Origin: Glutamicibacter protophormiae
GTDB lineage: Bacteria; Actinomycetota; Actinomycetes; Actinomycetales; Micrococcaceae
DNA length: 64,000 bases
Assembly (NCBI RefSeq): GCF_014647495.1
Contig: NZ_BMPH01000014.1
Coordinates: 39,253-103,252 of the forward strand
Direction: 5' to 3'
Part shown: positions 27,673-36,500 of the stretch, piece after piece
How the letters are laid out: each line of letters begins with the position of its first letter
How positions within the stretch are numbered: the first letter of the stretch is position 1
Position numbers and translations under genes: made by a program
Notes under the pieces: model-generated
The model's database searches: none
Seen by the model: the letters and a program-made list of their open reading frames with translations, nothing else
What the model was told of the DNA's origin: nothing

Positions 27673-27755
27673 TTCTCTGGGTGTAGAGAATACGGCTCTG
27701 TGACGCAGGACGCAAGCGCCGCTGTGAAACACGTCTCTTCGCTTAGGCTTAAGCC
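27673..27755. promoter_or_regulatory. Divergent control region of amine oxidase and TetR
   Basis: TTCTCT (27673-27678) and AGAGAA (27685-27690) form a perfect inverted repeat with a 6-nt spacer. GGCTTAAGCC (27746-27755) is a perfect 10-bp palindrome that directly abuts the TetR ATG and overlaps its -10, TAGGCT (27744-27749). Either could be the TetR operator; the second would autoregulate a leaderless tetR mRNA. Confidence 0.5.
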
Positions 27756-28349
27756 ATGCCGAAAATCGTTGACCATGACCAGCGCCGCCGCGAGATCGTG
27801 GAGGTCACGTGGAGATTCATTGCGCGCGAGGGGATCGCGAAGCTCAATCTTCGCGATCTGGCCGCCGCGGCCGGTTACGCCAACGGCGGGCTGAAGATCT
27901 ACTTCCCGACCAAGGACGCGATCCTCGCGGCCACCTTCGCCTATGTCGCCGAGGCCACGAATGCGCGCATCGAGCGCAACGCCGGCCAGCTCGAAGGCCT
28001 GGCCGCCGTCGAGGCCTTCGCCCACGAGGTGCTGCCGCTGGATGAGCTGCGCCGGGACGAGGCCCGGGTCGCGGTGCACTACTGGCATCTGGCGCTGGGG
28101 GACCCGGCGCTCGCCGAGGCCAATGCGCAGACCATGCAGGGCTGGCGCGACGGGCTGGACGGCTGGCTGGAACAGCTGCTGGGCCCCGGGCATTCGGAGG
28201 CCGGTGCGGCGCGCGATGCGCTGATCAACTTCCTGATGGGCGCGCAGGCCGGCAGCGTGCTCGACGAGCAGGCCAACACCGTGCAATCGCTGCTTGAGCA
28301 GCTGGAACACCACTTGGCGGGGTTGCAGCGGCTGGCCGAGCCCCGCTGA
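27756..28349 (+). CDS. TetR-family regulator
   Basis: The 197-residue protein has an N-terminal TetR helix-turn-helix (about residues 10-55, NLRDLAAAAGYANGGLKIYFPTKDAIL) and a helical ligand domain. It resembles BetI/AcrR-type regulators. It is divergent from the amine oxidase and upstream of an AraC activator, permease and aldehyde dehydrogenase, so it probably controls amine use. TAGGCT ends 6 nt before the ATG with no ribosome-binding site, so the transcript is likely leaderless. Confidence 0.9.
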   Translation: MPKIVDHDQRRREIVEVTWRFIAREGIAKLNLRDLAAAAGYANGGLKIYFPTKDAILAATFAYVAEATNARIERNAGQLEGLAAVEAFAHEVLPLDELRRDEARVAVHYWHLALGDPALAEANAQTMQGWRDGLDGWLEQLLGPGHSEAGAARDALINFLMGAQAGSVLDEQANTVQSLLEQLEHHLAGLQRLAEPR

Positions 28350-28376
28350 TTTTTCGTCTACGTATGCAGAAAAATC
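28348..28376. promoter_or_regulatory. Inverted repeat between tetR and araC-type genes
   Basis: GATTTTTC (28348-28355) and GAAAAATC (28369-28376) are perfect 8-bp arms 13 nt apart, starting in the TetR stop codon. This could be a weak terminator or a regulator site for the next gene. Confidence 0.4.
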
Positions 28377-28454
28377 GTGACTTTTCGGCGTTTCTGGGCT
28401 ACCCTCAAACGTGTCGCCCGGCACAGTTGCGGGCGCAGGGCACAGGGGGCGCAG

Positions 28455-29387
28455 ATGTATCAGGTGCAGCACGTTGACTCGTTTTCCGCATGGTCGGCGC
28501 TGATCTCCGACGCCTTTGTGCAGCTGCGCAGCGAGCAGGTCTCCCGCGGCCACTTCGCCGCCACACTCGGGGCCAACATGCTCGGCGACATCGGCCTGAT
28601 GCGCATCACCGCCAAGCCTCATGCCGTGCTGCGCACCGAAGACCTGAGCACCAGCGGCGACGGGGACTACTACAAGGTTTCCTACCAGCTCGACGGGCAC
28701 GGACTGCTTGTCCAGGACGGCCGCGAAACCGTGCTTTCCCCGGGCGACCTGGCCATCTACGATACCCAGCGTCCCTACGCCCTGGCCTTCGAGAAGCCCG
28801 CCTCCGTGGTCGTGGCGCTGGTGCCGCACGACCAGTTCCGGCTCTCGCCGCAACAGGTCGCGCAGATCACCGCGGTGGCGCTCAAGGACGAGCACCCGCT
28901 GGCCGGGACCGTCACTCCGCTGCTGCGCCATCTGGGTAACAACCTCTCCACCTGGGACCAATTCGGGGGTTATTCGCTGGCCCGCAACACCGTGGACCTG
29001 ATCGCCACCGCGCTGGCCGGGGCACTGGGCGGGGAGAACCAGGCTGATTCGAAGTCCGCGCAGCGCCAGCGCATCACCGCCTACATCGACGCACACCTGG
29101 ATGAGCCGGAACTGGATCCGGCCCGCATCGCCGCCGCGCACTTCATCTCCGTCCGTTCGCTGCATGCCCTGTTCGAGCACGAGCCGCGCACCGTCGCGGC
29201 ACTGATCCGGCACCGCCGCATGCAGCAGGCCAGCGCGCTGCTGCGCGACCCGCTGCTGGGCGACGTCTCGGTGCAGCGGATCGGCGCCCGTGTGGGCATC
29301 CCGGACGCGGCCGGCTTCAGCCGCATGTTCTCCCGCGAATTCGCCCTCACCCCGGGACGCTACCGCCAGCAGCAGGCTGCGGCCTAG
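28455..29387 (+). CDS. AraC-family regulator, FeaR-like
   Basis: The 310-residue protein has an N-terminal cupin-like sensing domain (about residues 15-180, with YYKVSYQLDGHGLLVQDGRE and LAIYDTQRPYAL) of the FeaR/AraC_binding_2 type and a C-terminal double HTH (about 205-305, ending DAAGFSRMFSREFALTPGRYR). FeaR activates tyramine/phenylethylamine oxidase and aldehyde dehydrogenase genes in enterobacteria. Here it sits between the amine oxidase region and the permease-dehydrogenase pair, so a similar activator role is likely. AGGGGG precedes the ATG. Confidence 0.88.
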   Translation: MYQVQHVDSFSAWSALISDAFVQLRSEQVSRGHFAATLGANMLGDIGLMRITAKPHAVLRTEDLSTSGDGDYYKVSYQLDGHGLLVQDGRETVLSPGDLAIYDTQRPYALAFEKPASVVVALVPHDQFRLSPQQVAQITAVALKDEHPLAGTVTPLLRHLGNNLSTWDQFGGYSLARNTVDLIATALAGALGGENQADSKSAQRQRITAYIDAHLDEPELDPARIAAAHFISVRSLHALFEHEPRTVAALIRHRRMQQASALLRDPLLGDVSVQRIGARVGIPDAAGFSRMFSREFALTPGRYRQQQAAA

Positions 29388-29481
29388 GACGCCCGGAACC
29401 TGCGCTCAAGTGCAAGACACCTGCACGCAATGCCAAGGTGATCCACGCCACGCCGGGGGATCCTAGAGGTACTTACTCGCA

Positions 29482-30927
29482 ATGGGGGATCCAATGGGAC
29501 TTGAACAACGCAAACTGGGCGTCCCCGCCCTGGTCGTCATGATCATCGCGGCCAGCGCACCGCTCACCGCCGTCGCCGGCGGCGTCACCACCAACTACGC
29601 TGTCACCGGCATGCAGTCCGTGCCGCTGTCCTTCCTGGTGGTCGGCGCCATCCTGCTGGTCTTCAGCATCGGCTACACCGCCATGAGCCGCCACATTCCC
29701 AACGCCGGCGCCTTCTACGCCTACATCGCCCAGGGCCTGGGCCGTGCCTGGGGCGTCGGCTCGGCCATGGTCGCGGTGGTCAGCTACAATCTGATGCAGA
29801 TCGGCATCTACGGCATGTTCGGTTTCGCCGCTTCGTCTTTCGCCAATTCCATGATGGGCACCGCGATCCCGTGGTGGGCCACTGCGCTGGTGGCCTGGGT
29901 CCTGGTCGGGCTGCTGGGCGTGAACCGCGTGGACTTCTCCGTCAAGGTGCTGGGCATCGTGGTGGCCGCCGAATTCCTGGTGGTCATCATCTACAACGTG
30001 ATGGCCTTCGTTGTTTCCCCGGAGGCTCCCGCCCCGGGCGCCGCCTTCGACATCTCCGATGCGATCGCCCCGGGCATGGGCGCGGTCATGGCCTTCACCA
30101 TCGCTGCCTTCATGGGCTTCGAATCCGGCACCATCTACAACGAAGAGGTCAAGGACCCCAAGCGCACCGCCCGGGTCGCCACGATCATCGCCGTGATCGT
30201 GATCGCCTGCTTCTACGCCTTCTCCGCCTTCGCGATCTCCGTGGGCGAAGGCGCCTCCAACGTGCTGGGGGCCACCGCAGAATTCGGTCCCGACCTGATC
30301 TTCGTCTTCTTCGCCACGCACGCCCCGGCCTGGTTCGTCGACCTGGCCAACCTGCTGTTCATCACCAGCCTGTTCGCCGCGCTGCTGGCCTTCCACAACG
30401 TGGTGGCCCGCTACTTCTACGCCATGGGACGCGGCGGCGCGCTGCCGTCCATCCTGGCCGGAACCTCCCGACGCACCCAGGCCCCGGTCGCCGGCTCGCT
30501 GGCCCAGTCGCTGCTGGCGCTCATCGTGATCGCGGTCTTCGCGGTCATCTCCACCGGGCAGGACCCGATGTTCATCGTGTTCACCATGTTCACCTGGCTG
30601 ACCAACTCCGCTGCCTTCGGCCTGGTGCTGCTCATGGCGCTGACCTCGTTCGCGATCATGGGCTACTTCGCCAAGCACCGCACCAAGGATTCGCTGCTCA
30701 CCCGGGTCATCGCCCCGCTGCTGTCCGGCCTGGCACTGGTCTTCATCTTCATCCAGATCATCGTCAACTTCGACGTCTTGCTCGGCATGGAGGAACCGGG
30801 CATGCTGGGATACATCTTGATGGCCGTGGTCATCGTGCCGGGCATCATCGGATTCCTGGTGACCTCTGCGGTCCGCACCCGCACCGTCGACACCGACGCC
30901 GAGCCCGAACACCTTTCCGTCCACTAA
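29482..30927 (+). CDS. APC-family amino acid/amine permease
   Basis: The 481-residue protein has 12 predicted membrane helices and the APC N-terminal helix LVVMIIAASAPLTAVAGGVTT. Family members move amino acids, polyamines or aromatic amines by cation symport. Start is ATG 29482, or ATG 29494 where GGGGGA serves as ribosome-binding site. It lies between the FeaR-like regulator and an aldehyde dehydrogenase, so import of the amine-oxidase substrate is the most likely task. Confidence 0.9.
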   Translation: MGDPMGLEQRKLGVPALVVMIIAASAPLTAVAGGVTTNYAVTGMQSVPLSFLVVGAILLVFSIGYTAMSRHIPNAGAFYAYIAQGLGRAWGVGSAMVAVVSYNLMQIGIYGMFGFAASSFANSMMGTAIPWWATALVAWVLVGLLGVNRVDFSVKVLGIVVAAEFLVVIIYNVMAFVVSPEAPAPGAAFDISDAIAPGMGAVMAFTIAAFMGFESGTIYNEEVKDPKRTARVATIIAVIVIACFYAFSAFAISVGEGASNVLGATAEFGPDLIFVFFATHAPAWFVDLANLLFITSLFAALLAFHNVVARYFYAMGRGGALPSILAGTSRRTQAPVAGSLAQSLLALIVIAVFAVISTGQDPMFIVFTMFTWLTNSAAFGLVLLMALTSFAIMGYFAKHRTKDSLLTRVIAPLLSGLALVFIFIQIIVNFDVLLGMEEPGMLGYILMAVVIVPGIIGFLVTSAVRTRTVDTDAEPEHLSVH

Positions 30928-30965
30928 GTACACCCGCAACACCCACGCAATAAGGAGCCAAGTCA

Positions 30966-32378
30966 ATGGCCTACGCAAATGCCCAGGAACTGCTGGCGGC
31001 AATCCAGCCCGCAACCGGAGGCACCGAAGTCCTCGATCCGGCCACCGGCCAGATTGTCGGCCGCGTCGAGGAGAAGTCCGTCGCCGACCTGGACGCCGCG
31101 GTTGCCGCGGCCCGCGCGGCCCAGCCGGCCTGGGACGCACTGGGACACGAGGAGCGCAAGCGCCTGCTGAACGCCGCCGCGGACAACATCGAGGCCAACG
31201 CCGAGGCCCTGGCCGAACTGCTCTCCCGCGAGCAGGGCAAGCCGCTGAACGGCCCGAACGCCCGCTTCGAGGTCGGGGGAGCTGCCGCCTGGCTGCGCGC
31301 CGCGACCGCCTACGACGTGGACCCGGAGGTCGTGGTGGACGACGGCGAAACCTACGCCGCCAAGCACTACCGCGCCCTGGGCGTGGTCGGCGCCATCGGC
31401 CCGTGGAACTGGCCGATGATGATCTCCATCTGGCAGCTGGCGCCGTCGCTGCGCATGGGCAACACCGTGGTGATGAAGCCCAGCGAGTACACCCCGCTGT
31501 CGGTCATCGCCCTGGGCCACATCCTCAACGAGGTCCTGCCGGCCGACGTGCTGCATGTGGTGGCCGGCGGCCGCGAGGTCGGCGAGAATCTCTCCGCTCA
31601 CCCGGACATCGACAAGATCATGTTCACCGGCTCCACCCGCACCGGCAAGGCCATCATCCGTTCCTCGGCCGACACCGTGAAGCGGCTGACCCTGGAACTG
31701 GGCGGCAACGACGCCGGCGTGGTCATGGAAGACGCCGACCCGAAGGCCATCGCCCAGGACCTGTTCTGGGGCGCGTTCATCAACACCGGCCAGACCTGCG
31801 CAGCGCTCAAGCGCCTGTACGTGCCGGAATCCATCTACGACGAGGTCTGCACCGAGCTGACCGAGGTCGCCAAGGCCATGCCGATGGGCGTGGGCCTGGA
31901 CGAGAACAATGTGCTCGGCCCGCTACAGAACAAGGCGCAGTACGACATCGTCGCGGACCTGGTCTCCGACGCCGTCGCTTCCGGCGCCAACGTCCTGCTC
32001 GGCGCCAACCCGGACGAGTCGACCGCCGGCTACTTCTACCCGACCACGTTGATCAGCGACATCGACCCGTCCAACCGCCTGGTCACTGAAGAGCAGTTCG
32101 GCCCGGCCCTGCCGATCATCAAGGTGAAGGACAGCGCCGAGGCGATCAAGCACGCCAATGCGCTGGAGGTCGGTCTGGGCGCCTCGGTCTGGGGCTCGGA
32201 CCGTGCCAAGGCTCTGGACGTCGCGGCCCAGCTGCAGGCCGGCACCGTGTGGATCAATTCGCACGGCACCATCGATCCGCGCATCCCGTTCGGCGGCGCG
32301 AAGCAGTCCGGCTACGGCCTGGAGTTCGGCCTAGACGGCCTGAAGTCCCTGGCCCAGCCGCAGGTCATCAAGGGCTAG
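30966..32378 (+). CDS. NAD-dependent aldehyde dehydrogenase
   Basis: The 470-residue enzyme has the NAD-site motif GPWNWPMM, GSTRTGK, the general base in ELGGNDAG and catalytic Cys278 in NTGQTCAALKR. AAGGAG precedes the ATG. As the gene after the permease in an amine-use locus, it probably oxidises the aldehyde made by the copper amine oxidase (for example phenylacetaldehyde) to the acid, like FeaB. The exact substrate cannot be read. Confidence 0.92.
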   Translation: MAYANAQELLAAIQPATGGTEVLDPATGQIVGRVEEKSVADLDAAVAAARAAQPAWDALGHEERKRLLNAAADNIEANAEALAELLSREQGKPLNGPNARFEVGGAAAWLRAATAYDVDPEVVVDDGETYAAKHYRALGVVGAIGPWNWPMMISIWQLAPSLRMGNTVVMKPSEYTPLSVIALGHILNEVLPADVLHVVAGGREVGENLSAHPDIDKIMFTGSTRTGKAIIRSSADTVKRLTLELGGNDAGVVMEDADPKAIAQDLFWGAFINTGQTCAALKRLYVPESIYDEVCTELTEVAKAMPMGVGLDENNVLGPLQNKAQYDIVADLVSDAVASGANVLLGANPDESTAGYFYPTTLISDIDPSNRLVTEEQFGPALPIIKVKDSAEAIKHANALEVGLGASVWGSDRAKALDVAAQLQAGTVWINSHGTIDPRIPFGGAKQSGYGLEFGLDGLKSLAQPQVIKG

Positions 32379-32387
32379 GTTGCCGTT

Positions 32388-32421
32388 CTCGGGCGCCGGA
32401 TCGCAAGATCCGGCGCCCGAG
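32388..32421 (+). terminator. Terminator of the permease-dehydrogenase unit
   Basis: CTCGGGCGCCGGATC (32388-32402) pairs with GATCCGGCGCCCGAG (32407-32421), a perfect 15-bp stem with a GCAA tetraloop, 9 bp after the stop. It also lies just before the stop of the leftward gene at 32435. Confidence 0.8.
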
Positions 32422-32434
32422 GCCTTTGACGGCG

Positions 32435-32893
32435 TTATCCCTGGGGCTTCGGATGGTAGTGGTACCAGACATCCTCGATGAATGGCTCGTTTCCGTCGCG
32501 GATCTCCACCTGCGCATTGCTGAAGCTGGTTCCGTCATCCAGAGTGATGTCCACGCTCATCCACGAGCCGTTGAAGGAGCCGAGCTCCAGCTTCGCCGGG
32601 TTATAGAGCTGCACGATGTTCGCCTGCAGATTCCGTGCCGAGGAGGTATACCCGAGCACCGCAAAAAATCCCAGCACCGCCATCAGCGACAGCGTCAACC
32701 CGCCCGCGATGACTTCGGTGCGGATGGAAGAGCGCAACTTGTAGGTCTGGTAGCCATCGGCCAGTCGCTCGAACTTCTTCTTACGGTACCAACCGTGCAG
32801 CAGCAGCGGAACGCCTCCGACCAGCAGCACGGCGGCCAAGCCAACACCTAACAGCGGGGTCATGAAATCTACGTTCAGGTATTGCTCCTTCAT
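32435..32893 (-). CDS. Hypothetical membrane protein, two helices
   Basis: The 152-residue protein has two hydrophobic segments (about residues 12-33 and 61-83) around a basic YRKKKFERL stretch, then a C-terminal extracytoplasmic domain (VDITLDDGTSFSNAQVEIRDGNEPF). The layout resembles DUF3592-like proteins, but I do not claim membership. Upstream on this strand TAACGT ends 6 nt before the ATG, so the mRNA may be leaderless; an inner ATG at 32863 is an alternative start. Confidence 0.65.
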   Translation of the reverse strand: MKEQYLNVDFMTPLLGVGLAAVLLVGGVPLLLHGWYRKKKFERLADGYQTYKLRSSIRTEVIAGGLTLSLMAVLGFFAVLGYTSSARNLQANIVQLYNPAKLELGSFNGSWMSVDITLDDGTSFSNAQVEIRDGNEPFIEDVWYHYHPKPQG

Positions 32894-33060
32894 AACCCCA
32901 CGTTATGACGGTATTCTCCGCGGTACGACCTCATTTCGGATGATTTACGCGCTGGCATCTTCAGCAGCCTGGAGAGCACCGGCCCGTTCCGACGTGTGGT
33001 TGGGCAAACTGGCGAGGCAGCGACGCGTGCCAGACAGAGCCGGCCGAGCATCACCCCCAG

Positions 33061-33279
33061 CTATCGGGTTTCGCGCCGTGGAGTATTGACGTTCTCATGG
33101 AATTCGAGCTCCCCGGTAGCGTCATGGACGAAGATTTCGCCCGAACCGAGTTCCTCTGCTCTTTTGCAGGCAATGTCATAGGCTTCGGCTCGGGAGCGGC
33201 AAGTTGCCAGATGCTTCCCACTGAGAGTCACGACCCAGGCCTCGCTGTTGGCCAGAATTTGGAAGTGATTGGCGCTCAT
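33061..33279 (-). CDS. DUF2188-like small protein
   Basis: The 72-residue soluble protein fits the DUF2188 pattern: W-V-V-x-L at residues 15-20, HLATCRSRAEAYDIACKRA, then GEIFVHDATGELEFHENV ending the domain. The family is of unknown function and often appears in accessory regions. ATG 33279 has AAAGGA 7 nt upstream; a longer frame (to 33480) has no site. It is divergent from the lipoprotein gene at 33557. Confidence 0.7.
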   Translation of the reverse strand: MSANHFQILANSEAWVVTLSGKHLATCRSRAEAYDIACKRAEELGSGEIFVHDATGELEFHENVNTPRRETR

Positions 33280-33556
33280 GCTCTTTCCTTTCTCAAGATG
33301 GCTACGGGGAAGCGGGTGCTTCGAAGTGAGGTCTGGTCCCTGGATGAGAGCGGTCTTGCCTCCACCATTCCATACCAGTTTCATGGCATCCAGATGTTTC
33401 AGGGAAAATCCAGAGTGAGCCCAGTCCTCGCGCTTCGATCGAGGATTCTGAATATTTCCTCTAATATCCACGTCGGGCATGAACTGTCTGGCTTTCCGTC
33501 CTACAGTGACCCCATCACCGTAGGCTCGTCCCTTGACGAGGAAGGAAAGAGATAAA

Positions 33557-34048
33557 GTGGCGCGGGCTAAGTCACCAACATTGCAACGACTCCTACTGGG
33601 GATGGCCGTGCTGCCCCTGTTGTCAGGCTGCGTTGCGCAATTTCCCGTGGATCCCGAGGGAACGCTCCAGGAAGTCCGATCGGGGACGATCAGTGTAGGA
33701 GTGACCCCGAATGCGAACTTCGTAGAGGTTGCGGACGAGGAATTGCAGGGCAGTGAAATTCAAGTCATCAAGGATTTTGCCGAAAGTCTGGATGCCGAGG
33801 TGGAATGGACGGTCGCGGGTGAGGAACAACTCGTCGCAGCTTTGGAGGACGGGGATCTGGACCTAGTAGCCGGAGGGATTAGTTCCAAGACTCCATGGTC
33901 CGAAAAAGTGGGGATGACACGGCCGTACACGACGCAGATCGACGCCGACGGCCAGGAAAGCAAAATCGTGATGCTGGTACCGCCGGGCGAGAACGCTTTT
34001 CTTTTCGAAGTGGAACGCTTTCTCGACCGGACTCAGGAGAAGCCATGA
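33557..34048 (+). CDS. Half-length family-3 solute-binding lipoprotein
   Basis: The 163-residue protein has a lipoprotein signal (LLSGC, Cys25) and the first lobe of a family-3 amino-acid-type binding protein: GTISVGVTPN, GSEIQVIKDFAESL, QLVAALEDGDLDLVAGGIS and VGMTRPY. The second lobe is nearly absent; the chain ends about 45 residues later (FLFEVERFLDRTQEKP), against about 250 residues in full family members. GTG 33557 follows AAGGAAAGAG. It overlaps the CDF gene by ATGA. No ABC permease or ATPase is near, so it may serve the cation transporter or act as a sensor. Confidence 0.75.
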   Translation: MARAKSPTLQRLLLGMAVLPLLSGCVAQFPVDPEGTLQEVRSGTISVGVTPNANFVEVADEELQGSEIQVIKDFAESLDAEVEWTVAGEEQLVAALEDGDLDLVAGGISSKTPWSEKVGMTRPYTTQIDADGQESKIVMLVPPGENAFLFEVERFLDRTQEKP

Positions 34049-35019
34049 CTAGTTCACCGGGAACCCATTTGCCCCATGAACAAAAGCAACTGATGCGCCG
34101 TGCCGCCAAGCTGGAGTGGATCAGCATCGGATATGCAGCCTGCACCATCGCATTGGTCGCCTTAGTTGTTGGAAATTCCCAAGCCATGAGGACGGCGTGG
34201 ATTGAGGACATGCTCTCGGTGCTTCCTCAGCTTGCCTTCCTCATAGCGTTGCGCTGGACGCGCAAGACCCGTAAGCCAAGACATCCATACGGCTATCATC
34301 GCTCCATGGGGGCAGGTCATCTCGTCGCCGGAGTGGCGCTGCTTGTGGTGGGCGCCATGTTGGCCTTCGAATCAATGTCCGCATTGGTGAAAGCGGAACA
34401 TCCCACTATCGGGACGGTCAACCTGTTCGGCCAGACAATTTGGCAGGGATGGCCGATGATCCTGGTGATGACGGTTATTGTTGTCCCGGCTGTGATCCTC
34501 GGTCGGCTGAAGATCAAGGTCGCCGAACCGCTGCACAATAAGCTGCTCTACGCGGATTCAAAGATGGCCAAGGCCGATTGGCAGACCAATGCGGCCTCGA
34601 TTGTGGGCGTCGCCGGAATCGGTCTTGGGATTTGGTGGTTGGACTCCGTTGCCGCACTGGTCATCTCGATTGGCATTCTCAAAGATGGCTGGGACAGCAC
34701 TCGGTCGGCAACCTCAGACCTCCTGGACAGCCGAGCTTCCGCTCTTGACAGCACCGATCCGCATCCGCTTGTGTTGCGAATCGAGGAGCATCTAGCCCGT
34801 ATTGACTGGGTTAGAGAGGCAGCAGTCCGAGCCCGCGAACTCGGCCAGGTCCAGCACATCGAGGTTTTCGTCGTTCCGCGTTCGGACAAAGTCGACGTCA
34901 AGCAAGTCGCTGGCATTTGTGCCGAGTTGGAAGAGCTCGACTGGCAAGCTTATGACGTGGTTGTGATCCCTGTGGAGTCGATCCCGGAACACTTGGACAG
35001 GGTCCCGGCCAAGGAGTGA
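34045..35019 (+). CDS. Cation diffusion facilitator-like transporter, divergent subfamily
   Basis: The 324-residue protein has a CDF layout: about six helices (residues 25-225) and a C-terminal cytosolic domain (about 240-320). The HPYGYHR motif after helix 2 is typical. The usual metal residues differ: helix 2 has WIEDMLSVLP and helix 5 has DSKMAKADWQTN in place of the D-x3-D and H-x3-D pairs, so the ion is uncertain. AGGAG precedes the ATG at 34045, which overlaps the lipoprotein stop by four bases. It converges on the flavoprotein gene with an 8-bp gap. Confidence 0.85.
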   Translation: MTSSPGTHLPHEQKQLMRRAAKLEWISIGYAACTIALVALVVGNSQAMRTAWIEDMLSVLPQLAFLIALRWTRKTRKPRHPYGYHRSMGAGHLVAGVALLVVGAMLAFESMSALVKAEHPTIGTVNLFGQTIWQGWPMILVMTVIVVPAVILGRLKIKVAEPLHNKLLYADSKMAKADWQTNAASIVGVAGIGLGIWWLDSVAALVISIGILKDGWDSTRSATSDLLDSRASALDSTDPHPLVLRIEEHLARIDWVREAAVRARELGQVQHIEVFVVPRSDKVDVKQVAGICAELEELDWQAYDVVVIPVESIPEHLDRVPAKE

Positions 35020-35027
35020 AGCACTGG

Positions 35028-36467
35028 CTATCCAGCAACTGCCGGGTGGATGCCACGATCCTGAAGCGCCGCGAGAGCGGCATGCCAACCGCCCATGCCG
35101 TGGACGCCGCCTCCTGGCGGCGTGGACGAGGAACAAATATACAGGCCATCCGGGGCCAGACGATATGGATTAAGAGAGACGGTCGGACGCAGGAACTGCT
35201 GCAGTCCGCGCAGCGAGCCTCCCCCGATATCGCCGCCGATAAGGTTCGGGTTCCAACGTTCCAGATCCGCCGGGCTGCTCTCGCGGCGAGATAGGACGCG
35301 GTCGCCAAATCCCGGGGCGAAACGTTCGATCTGCGCGTCGATAAGAGCACCAGCACGGCCCGCATAACCATTGGGCACGTGTGCGTACGACCAGACGACG
35401 TGCTTGCCTTCAGGAGCGCGGGTGGCATCCGCGCTGGAGGGCTGGACAACCATCACAAACGGCTTATCCGGCATGCGCCCCCGGTTGACCTCGCCCTCTG
35501 CCCAGGCAATGTCGGGTGCATCGCCGCCAACATGCACCGTGCAGGCTTGTTGCGTGCGCTCATCGGTCCACGGAATCGGTCCGTCCAGCAGATAGTCGAC
35601 TTTGTAGACAGCGGTTCCGTATCGCCAGCGGGACAATTGCCGGGCATAACGCGCAGGCAACCTGTCGGGCGCGATCGACAGGATCTGTCGCGGTGTCAGA
35701 TCCAGGATCGTGATGTCCGCGGACGGAAGCTCACCGAGGTTCTTAACCTCATGACCGGTATGGATGCGTACCGAGCGGGATTGAGCGGCACGGCCCAGTG
35801 CTTGGACAATCGATCCGGTGCCGCCATGTGCTACGGGCCAGCCCCAACTTGAGCCCAGCGACCCGAAGATGATCCCGAACCCCGAGGTGAATGGATGGGA
35901 CTGGGGAAGCATGGAGTGCGCACTGGTTCCGGAGAAGAGCGCCCGGGCCTGGCGGCTGCGTAAGATGCTGGAGGCCATGACGGAAGTCGGAGGTAGCGAA
36001 CGCAGACCGAAGCGTGCCATCAGCACCGGATTCGGCGGCACGCGCAACAGCGGGCCGGTCACGTTATCCAGCAATTGTTGAGCACGCTTGACGAACGGGC
36101 CATGCAGAGCCGTCCAGATTTTCCGATCCTCGGCGAATTGGGCGGTGGTTGCGGCGAGCGTTTGGTGCAGGAACACGCTCGGTGCGTTATTGAGCGGATG
36201 CGCCAGCGGCATGTCGTGGAAATCCCAACTCAATCCGTGGCTTCGCAGGTCCAAGTGCCGAAACGCCATACTGCCATAGGCAAACGGGTGTGCCGCGGCT
36301 CCCAGATCGATCAACGCCTCACCGTCAAATGCCCGGGTGCTGGCGGCGGCACCCCCGATCTCCTTGTTCCGTTCGTAGACATCCACTTCGATTCCGTTTT
36401 CGGCAAGGATGGCAGCGGCTGTCAGGCCATTGGGGCCGGAGCCAATAACATGGGCGCGCAGTGTCAT
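35028..36467 (-). CDS. NAD(P)/FAD-dependent oxidoreductase, phytoene desaturase-like
   Basis: The 479-residue protein starts with an FAD Rossmann motif (VIGSGPNGLTAAAILAENG) and the ERNKEIGGAAAST segment, and ends with the amine-oxidase/CrtI-type C-terminal FAD motif GGGVHGMGGWHAALAAL. It is in the same superfamily as phytoene desaturase and retinol saturase. No carotenoid genes are nearby. It is 33 bp downstream of a helical protein gene on the same strand, so the two likely form an operon. Substrate unknown. Confidence 0.85.
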   Translation of the reverse strand: MTLRAHVIGSGPNGLTAAAILAENGIEVDVYERNKEIGGAAASTRAFDGEALIDLGAAAHPFAYGSMAFRHLDLRSHGLSWDFHDMPLAHPLNNAPSVFLHQTLAATTAQFAEDRKIWTALHGPFVKRAQQLLDNVTGPLLRVPPNPVLMARFGLRSLPPTSVMASSILRSRQARALFSGTSAHSMLPQSHPFTSGFGIIFGSLGSSWGWPVAHGGTGSIVQALGRAAQSRSVRIHTGHEVKNLGELPSADITILDLTPRQILSIAPDRLPARYARQLSRWRYGTAVYKVDYLLDGPIPWTDERTQQACTVHVGGDAPDIAWAEGEVNRGRMPDKPFVMVVQPSSADATRAPEGKHVVWSYAHVPNGYAGRAGALIDAQIERFAPGFGDRVLSRRESSPADLERWNPNLIGGDIGGGSLRGLQQFLRPTVSLNPYRLAPDGLYICSSSTPPGGGVHGMGGWHAALAALQDRGIHPAVAG

Positions 36468-36500
36468 ATAACGTGTTTCCGTATCTCGGTTCGGACAAAC

